This document shows, one piece after another, positions 1 through 12,000 of a stretch of DNA of 64,000 bases. Position 1 is the stretch's first letter, and every line of letters starts with the position of its first letter. Source of the stretch: Branchiostoma floridae (lineage: Eukaryota; Chordata; Leptocardii; Amphioxiformes; Branchiostomatidae). The position numbers were made by a program, and so were the translations under genes. The notes beneath the pieces were generated by a model. That model made no database searches, was not told where the DNA came from, and worked only from the letters and a program-made list of their open reading frames with translations. The stretch lies in NCBI RefSeq assembly GCF_000003815.2, contig NC_049980.1:21713249-21777248 (forward strand), written 5' to 3'.

Positions 1-28
1 TCAGAAATCCCCGGTAAAGGTCACTCAC

Positions 29-3000
29 CAGAAGAGACTTCTGACACCATGAAAATGAACCTCTGCAGGGAAAATGATTTCTGAATCAATGTCCGTTTGG
101 AAACTACATGGAGCCAGGGTACGGTTGGTGGTGGATTCGACCACCTCAACATACAGTGTCTGATTGCCACGCAAGTGCAGCTGACCAGTACGGTCTCCGA
201 TGAAACGATGGATGACTGTTGTTACTTCTGTCTCATTATCAGCATGGTAGATAAGTAGCCTGGAGAAACCTGTCAGCTCCATTTCATCAAACTCGTAGTA
301 TGTTGTGAAGTCCTCCATGATCATGGTGGCTGGTGGGACATCCTTACCAACATTGTCGACGTGGATGTATGTGTGGTCAACAGCAAGGAACGTTGTGTTG
401 TGAACCTTGTCATACTTCTTGTGCCTATACTCAAGCTCTCTCAAGTTTTCCTCCTTGTAAGCTGTCCCTGCTGCTCCTCCATGCATGAGCTGGTAACTTT
501 GACCTCCATTACCACCAAAGTCTGTGAGTTTGCCACCGTACTGGTACCTCCACCTGCAGTGGATGCCGATCCTGCCTCCTGATCCCCCACCTCCCTGTCC
601 CACACCATCTCCACCACTCACAGCTATCTCTCCATGACCTGTCATGTTGGTAGCCTCAATCAGGACACTTCCTCCACTCCCACCACCAGCATTTCCACCA
701 TCTCCATCTGTTCCCCTCACAGCGAGGAGGCCATTTATCCAGATCTTTTCACCAACTTTCCACCACAGTCTTCCGCCTCCCCTGCCTCCAGTGCCACCAC
801 CATTTCCTCCCCCACTGCCCATTTCAGTAGGTTTGTAGACAGAGTTATAGGGAAGGCCGCCCAGGTAGGGCTCAGGACCACCGCCCTGTCCACCATGCCC
901 TGCTCCTTGTCCAATCCCATCTGTTGATGTTCCTGCACCATGGCCTTGCTCTGCCAGAAACCCACCCCCATCAAGATGAAGAACTCCTTGGCTTTCAATC
1001 CATGCATTGGTGGAAAGCATCTCCACCTCATCATTTAAGAACAACTCTCCTTGGTACTTAACCCGCAGTTCACTTGATGTTATACTCATAGGGTGAGTGT
1101 TATACTGAAATTCTCCTTGAGAGTTTCGTTCCACTGTGATGGTTCCAAAAGAAAAGTTCCCATGTGCAGAGATTTCAACATACTCCTGATTTTCAACAAG
1201 CGCAGTCTGTGCAGTGGACAGAAAGACGACATCTCCCCCATTTGCAATGATCAGGTCATGAACACCTGTGATCCTTCCACCTAGCCAGGTCCTGGTCCCA
1301 GCTATGAATGTCTTTGATGGAAACACAATCTCTGCTCCAGCTTCAATGCGGAAGCTGCAAGGAGCTATGGTCTCGTTTGTCACAGATTCCACAACCTCGA
1401 CATAGATTGTTTGATTTTGGACCAAATGGAAAAGTCCAGTCCTGTCACCCAAGAAGATGTGTATGATGGCTGTAACATTTTCTTTTCCCGGAGGATCGTA
1501 CATCAGCAAGTTTGCATGCCTTGTGATGTGGGCTTCATCAAACTCATACAAGTCAGTATCGCCTTCCATCAGAACAGTGAAAAGCCAGGGCTCCCCATGA
1601 TCAGAATAGGCCTCTGCATTTAGGTCCTCATTGTCAACCTGAAGCCAAGTGTGGGCAGCTGCAATGTCTGTCACGTTCCTGGACTTGTCATATTTGATGT
1701 CAGCATACTGAGGTCCTCGAGCTGTTTCTTCCTTATAGCTGGTTCCGGCTGCACCTGATGGTGTGCCCTGTCCACCTATGGAGCGGAGCTTTCCTGCATA
1801 TTTATACTTAAACGAACAGTGGACACCAATGCGACCACCAGCTCCACCTCCTCCAGATCTGGATGCCTGTCCTCCGTTCACATTGACCTCCCCATACCCA
1901 GTCATGTTGGTTGTCTCTATGAGGATGCTGCCTCCACTTCCGCCTCCTGCATTCCCTCCATCCCCAGGACCACCGGACAGGTAGATGAAGCCATCCACAG
2001 TAAGTCTCTGGCCATTTCGCCAATGCAGCATACCCCCTCCCCTTCCTCCGACACCACTGCCATGACCTCCACCACTTCCTAGAAGTAAAGGTTTCTTTAC
2101 TGAACCATATGCATCACCACCAATATCTGGGTATGGAGCACCTCCATGTCCACCATGGCCACCACCATATCCAGGACCTCCTGCCAAAGTTTTGCCTGCC
2201 CCAGGTCCCTCTTCTCCCTGATGTCCTGTACCAATCAAGTTGAGTACCCCCTCACTTTCAATGATAGCATATGATGAATCAATTTCTCCATGATTCATGT
2301 GTACAAGGCCTTGGTATTTGATCTTCATGTCACTTACTGTGAGGACAAGATTCCCAGTTATTTTGGAAAATTCAATAACCGACCCTCGCTGCACTGTCAT
2401 TGTTCCAAATGTGATATTTCCTGGTGAAGTTAGGAAGTCGTACACTTGGTTGATCATGATGCCAGTTTGGGTTGTGGAAGCAAAGGTGGTCCTGGCTCCT
2501 TTAGCAAGGATGATGTCATAAACTCCAGTCACAACTCCTTCAAAAACAGTCCGTGTGCCAAGTAGGGTAAGACTTGATGGGAAAAATATCTCTGCACCAG
2601 CATCTACTTTGTAGCTGACAGGAGCGACCGTGTGCCCAGTCTGAGACTCAACAACTTCACAGTACATCTTCTGGCCGGATCTCAGGTGAACCTGCCCAGT
2701 TCTGTCACCAACAAACTTGTGAGTCACGAGAGTGTCAGTGCCTCCATGAAGCCAGAGTACCACATGGTTCTTTGTCTCGATTTCATCAAACTCAAAGTAT
2801 GTCCCATTTTCGTTCATGATGACAGTGGGTAAGATGTCATTCCTGTTGTCATTGTCAAGGAGTAGCTTAGAGAAGGCATCCTGCCACAAAGTCATGTTTT
2901 GGTTTGGATCATACGATGCCTTTCTGTGCTGAAGTCCCTGGTTGGTATCTGTGTAGTAAATTGTCCCACCAGCACCATTGCCTGCATCATCTACTGGACG

Positions 3001-3083
3001 ACTTGAACCAGAAAGTCCACCAAAGGCAGTGTACGTTCCGGTATATTCTCGAAGCCAGGCTACATGCACTGCAATTCTCCCAC
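29..3083 (-). CDS. Modules 22 (end), 23 and 24 (to segment F) in one 3.06-kb exon
   Basis: Begins GRIAVHVAWLREYTGTY just after the acceptor at 3084-3085 and ends VRSLF plus two bases at a TG|GTGAGT donor, so the gene continues left of the window. It holds GDRTGQVHLRSGQKMY, GDRTGLFHLVQNQTIYVEV and GDRTGQLHLRGNQTLYVEV. Its two C segments are AGGGSGGSILIETTNMTG and AGGGSGGSVLIEATNMTG. Its D segments are GGGGAGGRIGVHCSFKYKY and GGGSGGRIGIHCRWRYQYGG. The near-identical strings (YVEVVES, APCSF, NMTG) show that the last modules are very recent duplicates. Loop A is GGPGYGGGHGGHGGAPYPD in module 23. The D-segment GTSYKEE replaces the usual GTVFL. Confidence 0.92.
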
Positions 3084-6000
3084 CTGGAATTATGATATGG
3101 TCATATTTGCCTCATTAATGATATGGTCATATTTGCTTCATTAAACCTACAATGTATTATACATTCTGTCATACAAAAGGTGTTTGTAATTCAGCATTGC
3201 AACTCACATAGCAAGGTATTGAAATGCACATTCAAGAAATTTCCAGGGTGATTAATTCGTTTAGAATATGTGATTTAATTGTTAACTATCAAAACCAAGA
3301 TCTTCCTTAGGAATTACATTTGTAGCCTGCAATGCTCTAGTACCGGTATGGCCCATTTCTTGCCATGTATACAACCATGGTGCGCAATTACATGTCGCAG
3401 TCTGTACTTGGCCGAGAGAAACTCATTTATTTGTTCCTTTGTTTGGTCATTTAGCATTCATTTTTTATATCACCTTTAATGTACGTTTGATTTCATATTA
3501 CCTACAATGTACATTATGACAACTTGAATGTACACTGTACTGAACATGTTTGTTTGTTCTCATTTATCCCATTTTCAGATCCTTCAACGTAATGCTATAA
3601 TTCAATAATTATTCAGATAATGCATGCTCAGGAATACCTGCTCCACCGTAACCAAGGCCAACACCATTGCCTCCATCAGCATTAATTTTGCCATGGCCAG
3701 AGAACATCACTGTAGTGAGATAGACACTTCCACCACTGCCTCCGCCTGAATTGCTTCCTGTATTGTGGCATAAACCAAGACAAAGGTAGGCAGTCAATAC
3801 AGCATCCCAGAAATCAAGAAAGGGGAAGCTAGAAGTGTATTAATCTCAGATGTTAGAGACGAGGCAAGGGAAAGGATTGTGTAATAATCATATGCTGAAA
3901 GGCTTTACTACTTTCAATCACAACCCCTAAGTTATGTAACATGTATACATGAACTGAAACAGCAACTTAACACAAAGATTTCATATCTTAACACAATTTA
4001 CAACACACCTGTAGCACTTTCCCCCATGTTCTCCAAAGTTCCATCCAAATGAATGGAATGGCCTGCATGGATCTCAATGGCAGAGCCCCCAGCTCCTCCA
4101 TATGGCCCTCCTCCTCCACTTCCCTGGTGTACTGGCCTACTGTAGGATCCATACACTCCACCTGTTGGTTATTGATAAAATGTATCGGATTATTCAATGT
4201 CTATAAAGCAATATGCGATCCACATTAGACATTTTCAGACATACTTTTACAAAATGCCCCAGCACTGTAAGTACACCTGACACTTGACAGGCTGAATAAA
4301 GATTCATAAACTTGAACTATGTGGCTCCAGATGTCTCACTGAGGGATGACTGCGGTGTGATAGATGTCGGTTAGCTGAGGAATGAATCCACTCTACTATA
4401 TACTACACCTGACATAAATGTTAGAAATAGTTTTCTTCACAACTGAGTACCCACAATTAATCTGTGATGCCAAAGGCCTATAAGTATAACAAAAAAAATG
4501 CAGCTATAAAAGTTATAAAAATAGCATTTTTCCAAATGACCAGAAGATAGCTGAAAGGTTTCAAAACCATAGCATAACAGCAATTACCTTGAGTTGTGTT
4601 GGAAATGTCTGTTCCTCCACCGTAACCACCATGTCCTCCTCCTGTTCCATGCCCAGCTGTGTCTTCTATACCGGGAGCCTCCCCCAGACCTGATGTGTAG
4701 CCTCTCCCAGACACCACCATCTTGGCCTCCCCCTCAATGTTCAGGTTGGATGCCTGTATGAGGAGAGACTCTGCTTCGATGCGGGCTGCATAGCGCATGA
4801 CGAGGTCATCAACATCAATTTCCATTCTGTTGGGATATGTCAACCTTGCTTCAGCTTCCAGCTTCAGCTCTCCAAGTTGCAGCTTTCCTGCAGTAACAGC
4901 AAAATATATTACAAATTGTCTCAAGCATATAACATAGACAGGAAATACTTGACTTCTTTGATATGCAGATGTATCTTCTTCCCTAAATCTGTTCAGCACA
5001 TTATCAACTTCATAAATCTTCAAGTACAGCTCGTAGATCTATCATTCAGTTGCAAAATTATGTGCACACTTCAGCTTAAGAGTTTCAAAAATTAAAGTGA
5101 AGGGCAAAATTTGAAATAAAAGTGTTGTCATTACAGATTAAAAGCAGGGTATACAATCTACCTGGTACGGGTGTCTCTGTGTATGTCCTGTTCTGTACCA
5201 GTGCATTTGTTGCATGTGGCCCCACCATCATAACCTTCTCTTCTGCAATACTCAAATTGTACACTCCTGTCAGTCTCCCATCAAGATACACTGCCGGCAC
5301 CCTTGAACCAATCACTCGGAAGTCATTTGGAGCATACAGCTCGCCATGTTGGTCAATAATGAAGTTGACCGGTGGCTCTGCACGGTGGACTTCAGCCTCC
5401 TCATATTCTATGTAGAATGTTTGGTTGCCACGGACATGCATGATGCTGGTTAGGTCTCCAAGAACTTCATAGATGGAGATGGATGATGTTGTCTTGTTTG
5501 GATAGTCAATCTGGAATAGTGCCTGCAGGATGACACGGTATAAACGAATATCAGACACAGAAAAAGAAGACAGGTACTTACAACATTGGAAACATTCCAC
5601 ACTACGTATAACAGATTTGAGAAATGACCTTACAGTTGCCATACTGGCAGTATGACATACATGTGGCAATCAATATCATGTACCGACAGTTCACCCAAAC
5701 ATGTTAACTTATTATGAATGTCAAAAAATACCCCCTAGGCCTAGATAGCCCCTGACTGATTTCATAAGGCCAATTGTTCTGCCAGTTCAGTCTACTGATG
5801 CTGAAGAAGAGTGACAGGTGTCACTCAAAATGTCTGGAAGTAAGTTTTTTTTTTATCCGGTTGTAGAGTATTTAAATTCATAAGGCTTCATCACATAACA
5901 TATCACCGCACAATATTTTGAAATGCCTCACCATATGCTGTAGCATCACTTGGTCAAAGGCAAAATCTGCCTCATTAAGTTCTTCATATCCATCCACCTC

Positions 6001-9000
6001 CTCTACCATGGGGTGTCTCTCCTGCAGTACAAAGGCCTTGGGTGGTACAACATCCTGGTTGTCAATGTACAGTCTTCGGAAGTAGGTCCCATTTCTCAGG
6101 TCTTCCAAGTAAACAGTTCCAGAGCCTCCAAAGTCACCATTTTGGGTCCCCTTGTCTCCAAGGGCTTTCAAGGCACCGCGGTACTCAGCGATGTTGGAAC
6201 AGTGAAGTGCTACTCTCCCACCAGCCCCACCGCCTGCATTGTAATCTCCTTGGCCACCACATGAGCTGATTAAACCATGTCCTCGAAGGTGACCTGTGTA
6301 CATGAATATCAAGTATTTAGACCGTCACATCTTTAGACTGAAATCTTCCCATTTGACTTCTTAATATGTGGTCTAATGTCCCTTTAGAAATTCTGAGGTT
6401 TAAAAGTCAGGGTCTATATATACATGTATTTCAATGTATGAACAAGATTCCTGATCACTTTTCAACACCAATAGGTTGAATCCCTTAGATTGGTTACTGT
6501 CATAAGATAGTAAATGTCACATTTGTGATGATGGTTAAGTGCCTTTGAAAAAGAAGTATTGTCACTGGGGGAAAGGGTATCGGATGTAGCCATATCCGAG
6601 CAGGGATATTTGCGTATTTGTAACAAATGCTAGCGAATGCAAACGGATTCGAGTTGGATCCCTAAAATATCCGAAATTTGGATTTTTGGGATCCGGAATG
6701 AAAAGACTCAAACATATCCCAAAATGGGATTTTCCACGGATGCGAAATTTTCTTTGGGATTTCTTTGAATACCTGGAATGATCGGATCGCAAAGAATCCC
6801 CAAACGGTATTTCCCTCGGATGCGAAGTCGTTTTTCAAAGGATTTCTTCGAATACCTAGAATGAACGGGTCCCAAAACGGCCTTTGTCGCGGATGCGAAG
6901 TCGTTTTTATAGGATTTTCCTCGTATATTTGTCATGGTCGGATCCTAAAGAATCCGAATACGGAATTTGCCGTGGATGCGAAGTCGTTTTTATAGGATTT
7001 TCCTCGTATATTTGGCATGGTCGGATCCTAAGAAATCCCAATGCGGCATTTGCCGCGGATGCGAAGTCGTTTATTAGGGATTTCTTCGTATGATGAGATC
7101 ATAAAGAATCCAAAACGGGATTTTCTGCAGATACAAAGTCACTTTAATGAATTTTCCGCACATTTGACAAATCACAATATCATGTGTGCCCAATTACTTT
7201 CTTATAAAAGGCTAACACGATTTGAAATGGAAAAGAATGCACAGAATAATCTTATTCTAACCAGTCCTGAGAAGAACTAAACGACGTAATGTCATCGAGG
7301 CCGAATCCTGTCTGCCACATGATATGTATTCAGATACAATATTGCAACAAGAATGGGTTATACCAGGTATGTACAGAGAGTCCCTGTTATCTAATTATGT
7401 TAAGGGAAAGTTGAATCCTTCAACCGCCAATATCACATGACTTCTTATACTTCCAAATAGAATATAGGATCAAACGTGAATACAATTTGACTTTTATGTA
7501 AAGCTGACATGGGAGTCTGTGGCTAATCTTGCTTCTACGAATATCTGTTTCTATTACAAATCAAAGTCTTCGCGATGTCCAACTCTAAGGAATTTCCACA
7601 TCCGGCTACAGGATACAGATAGTGAATCCAGCTTGTAAAGTACAACTAACATGACTTATAGTATCAGTATGTTCAGCTTCTCGCAACAGCACAAAGTCTC
7701 CTTTCTACTAGTGACAGTGCTTCGCTTCTTTTCAGGCTAGTTACGCCCTGATCCCTCCCAGCTCAATTCCTTCTGTGCCCTTCCTGTAGTCCAGTGTTCT
7801 CCCAGCTGTTGACACGGCCAGAGAATGTCGACCCGCCTTCTGAAAAAGAGAAAGAATAATCCCATCAAATTTTGAGATAGGCTAAAGCATCCATGTTTGA
7901 TGGATGCGTCCGTCAAAGTAATTAGGATGTATATGAAAAGAAATGGTGATTGGCTTGTTATACAACAGGAACAAATGCATCTGATTGTGGTATCGCCATT
8001 ATCACCGTTACATTCCGCATTATCATACCAAAAAAGTCCCCCGTGAGGGCGCGGCAGAAACAGTCTAGCGTTGCATAATTAGTGACAAGGTGTGATCTGC
8101 TTCCCCGGCCGGACTTTGCATTGTGTACGAGACGTCGCATATAAACAAACACGTAAACACCGTTGGAACAGAATGTTCCTATGCGAATAAATACCAGGCT
8201 TGAGACAAACATATGTGTATACAAGTACTGTTTTGATGATGATTCAAATTTTTCCCAAATAAGTCAACAGTTACTCAGCAAGTATCATGCTTGTGACTTG
8301 TGTTTTGTAAGGCTCCGTTAAGTCGTTTTCTGATAAGTTTCTGTTCAGCCCAAGCATACCAAAAGCGCTACTAACTACTAGCCAACAAGGAATGTAGTCA
8401 CAAAGACGAATTCAAAGCGGGTATTGTTTGGAAACAATCATTGTATAAAACATACCTCGCCGTGAGATCCGCAGGACAGTGATATAAAATAGCTCCAGAC
8501 GCCGAACTACAAAACAGGGCTGGCTGTTTCAGTCCCTCGCCGTCCCGTCCGTCGACTGCCACTTGAGTTTGGTCACCGCCTCAACATCACCCTACTACAG
8601 AAGTTCACACACGTGTGTACAAATCCATATCCCGAGTTCAACGTTTCAAAACTCAAAGTTTGAGGTACAAAATATTGCGGTCCTCACAGACAACGCTGAC
8701 TATCTCCGCTTTATTTTTAAACTGACTGATGTGCAGTCTGATTGGTCAGAGAGACAACGATTGGATTACCCACAATACACCGCCCCAATGTACGGATGCA
8801 AAAAAATACAGAGTCGCATATTCAAGATATCCCAAGATTACCAACAATGCACTGCTCCAATGGAATCCCCTCCACTGGAGCAATCCACTGGAGCAGTGCA
8901 TTGTTGGTAATCTTGCCCCGAATGCAGAAAAAAAATATTTCACATCCTTACGAATCCGAGCATTCTGGTATCTAGCGTAACGTGGATGGTCTCACTTGTA

Positions 9001-12000
9001 TTGACGTTACAAACTGTGGTATCCGAGGTACAAAAAGGGGGAAAGATATGACCAATCTAAAAAATAAAATATATGCTCAAAAACAAGAGTGCTAGCCACG
9101 CATACATAAAAAGTAAGTATTCTTACGGAAGCTGTGTAAGCATCCGCCACGAAGTAAGTAAGCAAACGAATTCCGAGTTTGCATCCACGGCGAGTTTCGG
9201 ATACCAACGAATGCGTTACGGATGTGTATGGTATCCGTGATTTTTGGTAATCTTTGGTATCAGTCAGCATCCGTCAGGATGTTGCAAATTCGTATCCTTG
9301 GTATTCGTCTGCATCTGAAGACTTTTCGCTGATAAACAAGAATCCTGACCACGTATTCTTTCGTTTGCGTTAAAAGTAAGTATTCATACGAATACAATGT
9401 TTGAATCCGTTAGCGGCTTACAGATACTAACAAATCCGTGATTATAAGTAAGTATCCATACGAATGCAGTGTTAGCATCCGTCACGAAGTACTGAGTATA
9501 CGGGTTCTGTGTTTGTATCCACCGATGAGAGTTACGGATACCTACGAATGCGTTGCGGATGCAAGTGGGATCCGTCATTTTTTGGGATCCGTGATGGTTT
9601 TGGGGATCCGTCAGCATTTGTCAGCATACGTCAGCATCCGTCAGGTGTTGCAAATTGGAATCCGTCAGCATCCGTCTACATATTCGGTCTTTTCGTCTAG
9701 TGTGTGTGTAAGTAGTTTAAATTAAGTTCAATTTTGATTTGTCTATGCACTGACCAGAGGTGATCCAAGCACTTCCTCCACTGCCTCCTCCAGCCCTTGT
9801 ACCAGACCCTGCTGAGTCTCCGTCAACATTCACCTCTCCATCCAAGATGAAGATGGCACCAACAATGATCCTCATCCGACCTCCTCCTCGTGGACCAAGC
9901 TGGTTATTTGAGCCTGGCCCCCCACGGCTTCCTAACGTCACAGGTCTGTACAGGGAACCATAGTCCCCTCCTCCTATGCTGCTGCTTCCTGTTCCTGAAG
10001 AAAGGAAAATGTTTGAATGATGATAAATCTATATTACCTTAACATCTATGTCATCTTTACAAGTGTAAATTATGTTACCTGTACAAAGGTACAGCATGTA
10101 TGACTGCATATTTTTGCTTGTGAGTGGCTCAAACGTAAAGGTTTACAGTGTATTTTGTTAAGCTGTGTATTTTCTTACTTTGCTTGTATTGTTGTAAACA
10201 ACATAAGAATATAAGTTAGACATGAGATCTATTCTGCCAAACATGACCTGTCAATCTATACTTTCTGAAACACACACCGTTTCCTCCATAGGTTGCATGA
10301 CCAGCTCCTGATCCAGTAGCTGTCCCCTGCCCTGGGCCACCAGATTCATATCCCCTTCCAGCAGATGTTACTGTAGCACTCGGCTCCAAAAAGAAGTCTG
10401 TTGCATAGATGTTGAAGAATTCAGCACTGAACTGACAGGCCCATTTTATGTCCTGTGAAGAAACAAGACAGTGTATTAAATGTAGACAATTGTAAGAAAA
10501 ATGTAATGCCATTTTAATAATCATTCCATGCTAGCCACATGCACCATTTTACACATTACCTTCACAATCAATCTCATATTAGCTTTCAGGTTGGTATAAG
10601 TATTTCCATTCAGTCCAGTCTGCATTATTTTACTTTTATCACTTATCATATAACAGGTACAAAGGATTCATAAGGTCTCACCAGGAATCCAACTGTAAAG
10701 GTGATGCCCATTGGTGGAAGGAAGGCAATCTGTGACTCAGACCCAAATTCCAAACTAGAGAACTTGAATGTTCCAGGCTCATCCACAAACCAGACACCAT
10801 TTTGCAGTAAAGCAGTGTGAGCATGTGGGCCAATTTCAACTTGTCTCTGGTGGCCAATGCGAAGATGTCGTACACCCACCAGCTGCCCGTACCATTTGAG
10901 TGCTAGCTCTCCCCGTCCAACGATGTACACCGTACTTGCTAGCTCAGCTACTGCACCTCTATCAATCCAGATGTTAACTGAAGATTTTGTCAAAGTGAAG
11001 GAAGATTCTTTTACTTCGAGGCGATATGTTTGGTTTCCATGCATATGAATACGTCCAGACAGATCTCCTGTGACATGGTGAATGACTAATCTCCGCAATT
11101 TGCCGTCATTGGGCATCTGAAGGGAAGCTTTGTTGACAATATGAACTTCATCAAAGGTATAATTGTAGATGTTGGGTTCATCAAGTGTGAAGTAGATGTC
11201 CCAATCTCTTTGGGCATTGTCAATACGCAGCTGGGTGTAAGGCTTGAGGTCACGGATTTCTTCCAGGTACACAGAGCCTGGTCCTCCTGGATGACCCCCG
11301 TTACCTCCAAGAGCATCATAGGAGCCCTTGAACTCATTCTTGATGTTTGTGTAGATGGCCATGCGTCCTCCAGAGCCACCTCCTCCATTGGAGTCACCAT
11401 CTCCTCCATGTGAGCTGAACGAGCCATGACCCTCAATTTCACCTGATTTGACCCAGATGGATCCACCACTCCCTCCTCCACCTCTGGTGTTTGTTTCTGC
11501 CTTTCCTCCACTTGCACTTATGAGACCATCGATATGGAGAACTTTGGCTACCTCTAGCTGTATACGTCCTCCACCTTTCCCACCATCTCCACTCCCCCTC
11601 CCTCCTACACTTCCACGTACAGTAGGTTGATAGATTGTGCCATAGTATCCACCACCAAGGTTGCTATCTCCGCCAGTCCCACCCATACTTGCATGCCCTC
11701 CGCCAGACCCTCCTTGAGCAGATTGCAGACCTGCACCATCAGGAGCATCCACTGTGTCCTGTGGCCTGTCACTTGCAGAACAACTGACTGTGCCACCTGC
11801 TTCAATGTTCAATCGTGAAACGGAGAACTGGAACCCTTCAGCTAAGATTTTGGCACCATATTTCACATCAATCTCCCCCACCTGTCCAACCATGCTCATG
11901 TTAGAAGCAAAGTGTAGAGCTGACTCAGTTTTGAGCTGCAGGGTGGCAAAAAGAAAATCTCCAGGTTGTCCAACAAAGGTGTATGTCCCATTTTCTAACA

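Larger units (their letters stand above)
6294..9754. other. Largest intron (3.46 kb), repeats only plus one weak exon-like pair
   Basis: Between exons 5932..6293 and 9755..9994. It holds the tandem arrays at 6660-7160 and 9108-9700 and the hairpin at 8833-8915. On the minus strand, a donor-like CGAG|GTATGT (exon side ending at 8456) and an acceptor-like TTTTTCAG|AAGGCG (exon side starting at 7839) bracket short open segments. No module sequence is present in any frame. Confidence 0.7.

Noticed and set aside
6562-7280. Short frames on both strands in the 73-83 bp array (MSRMRSRFYRIF-type repeats)
   Set aside because: The peptide repetition follows from the DNA tandem repeat, and the frames are broken at each unit-length change.
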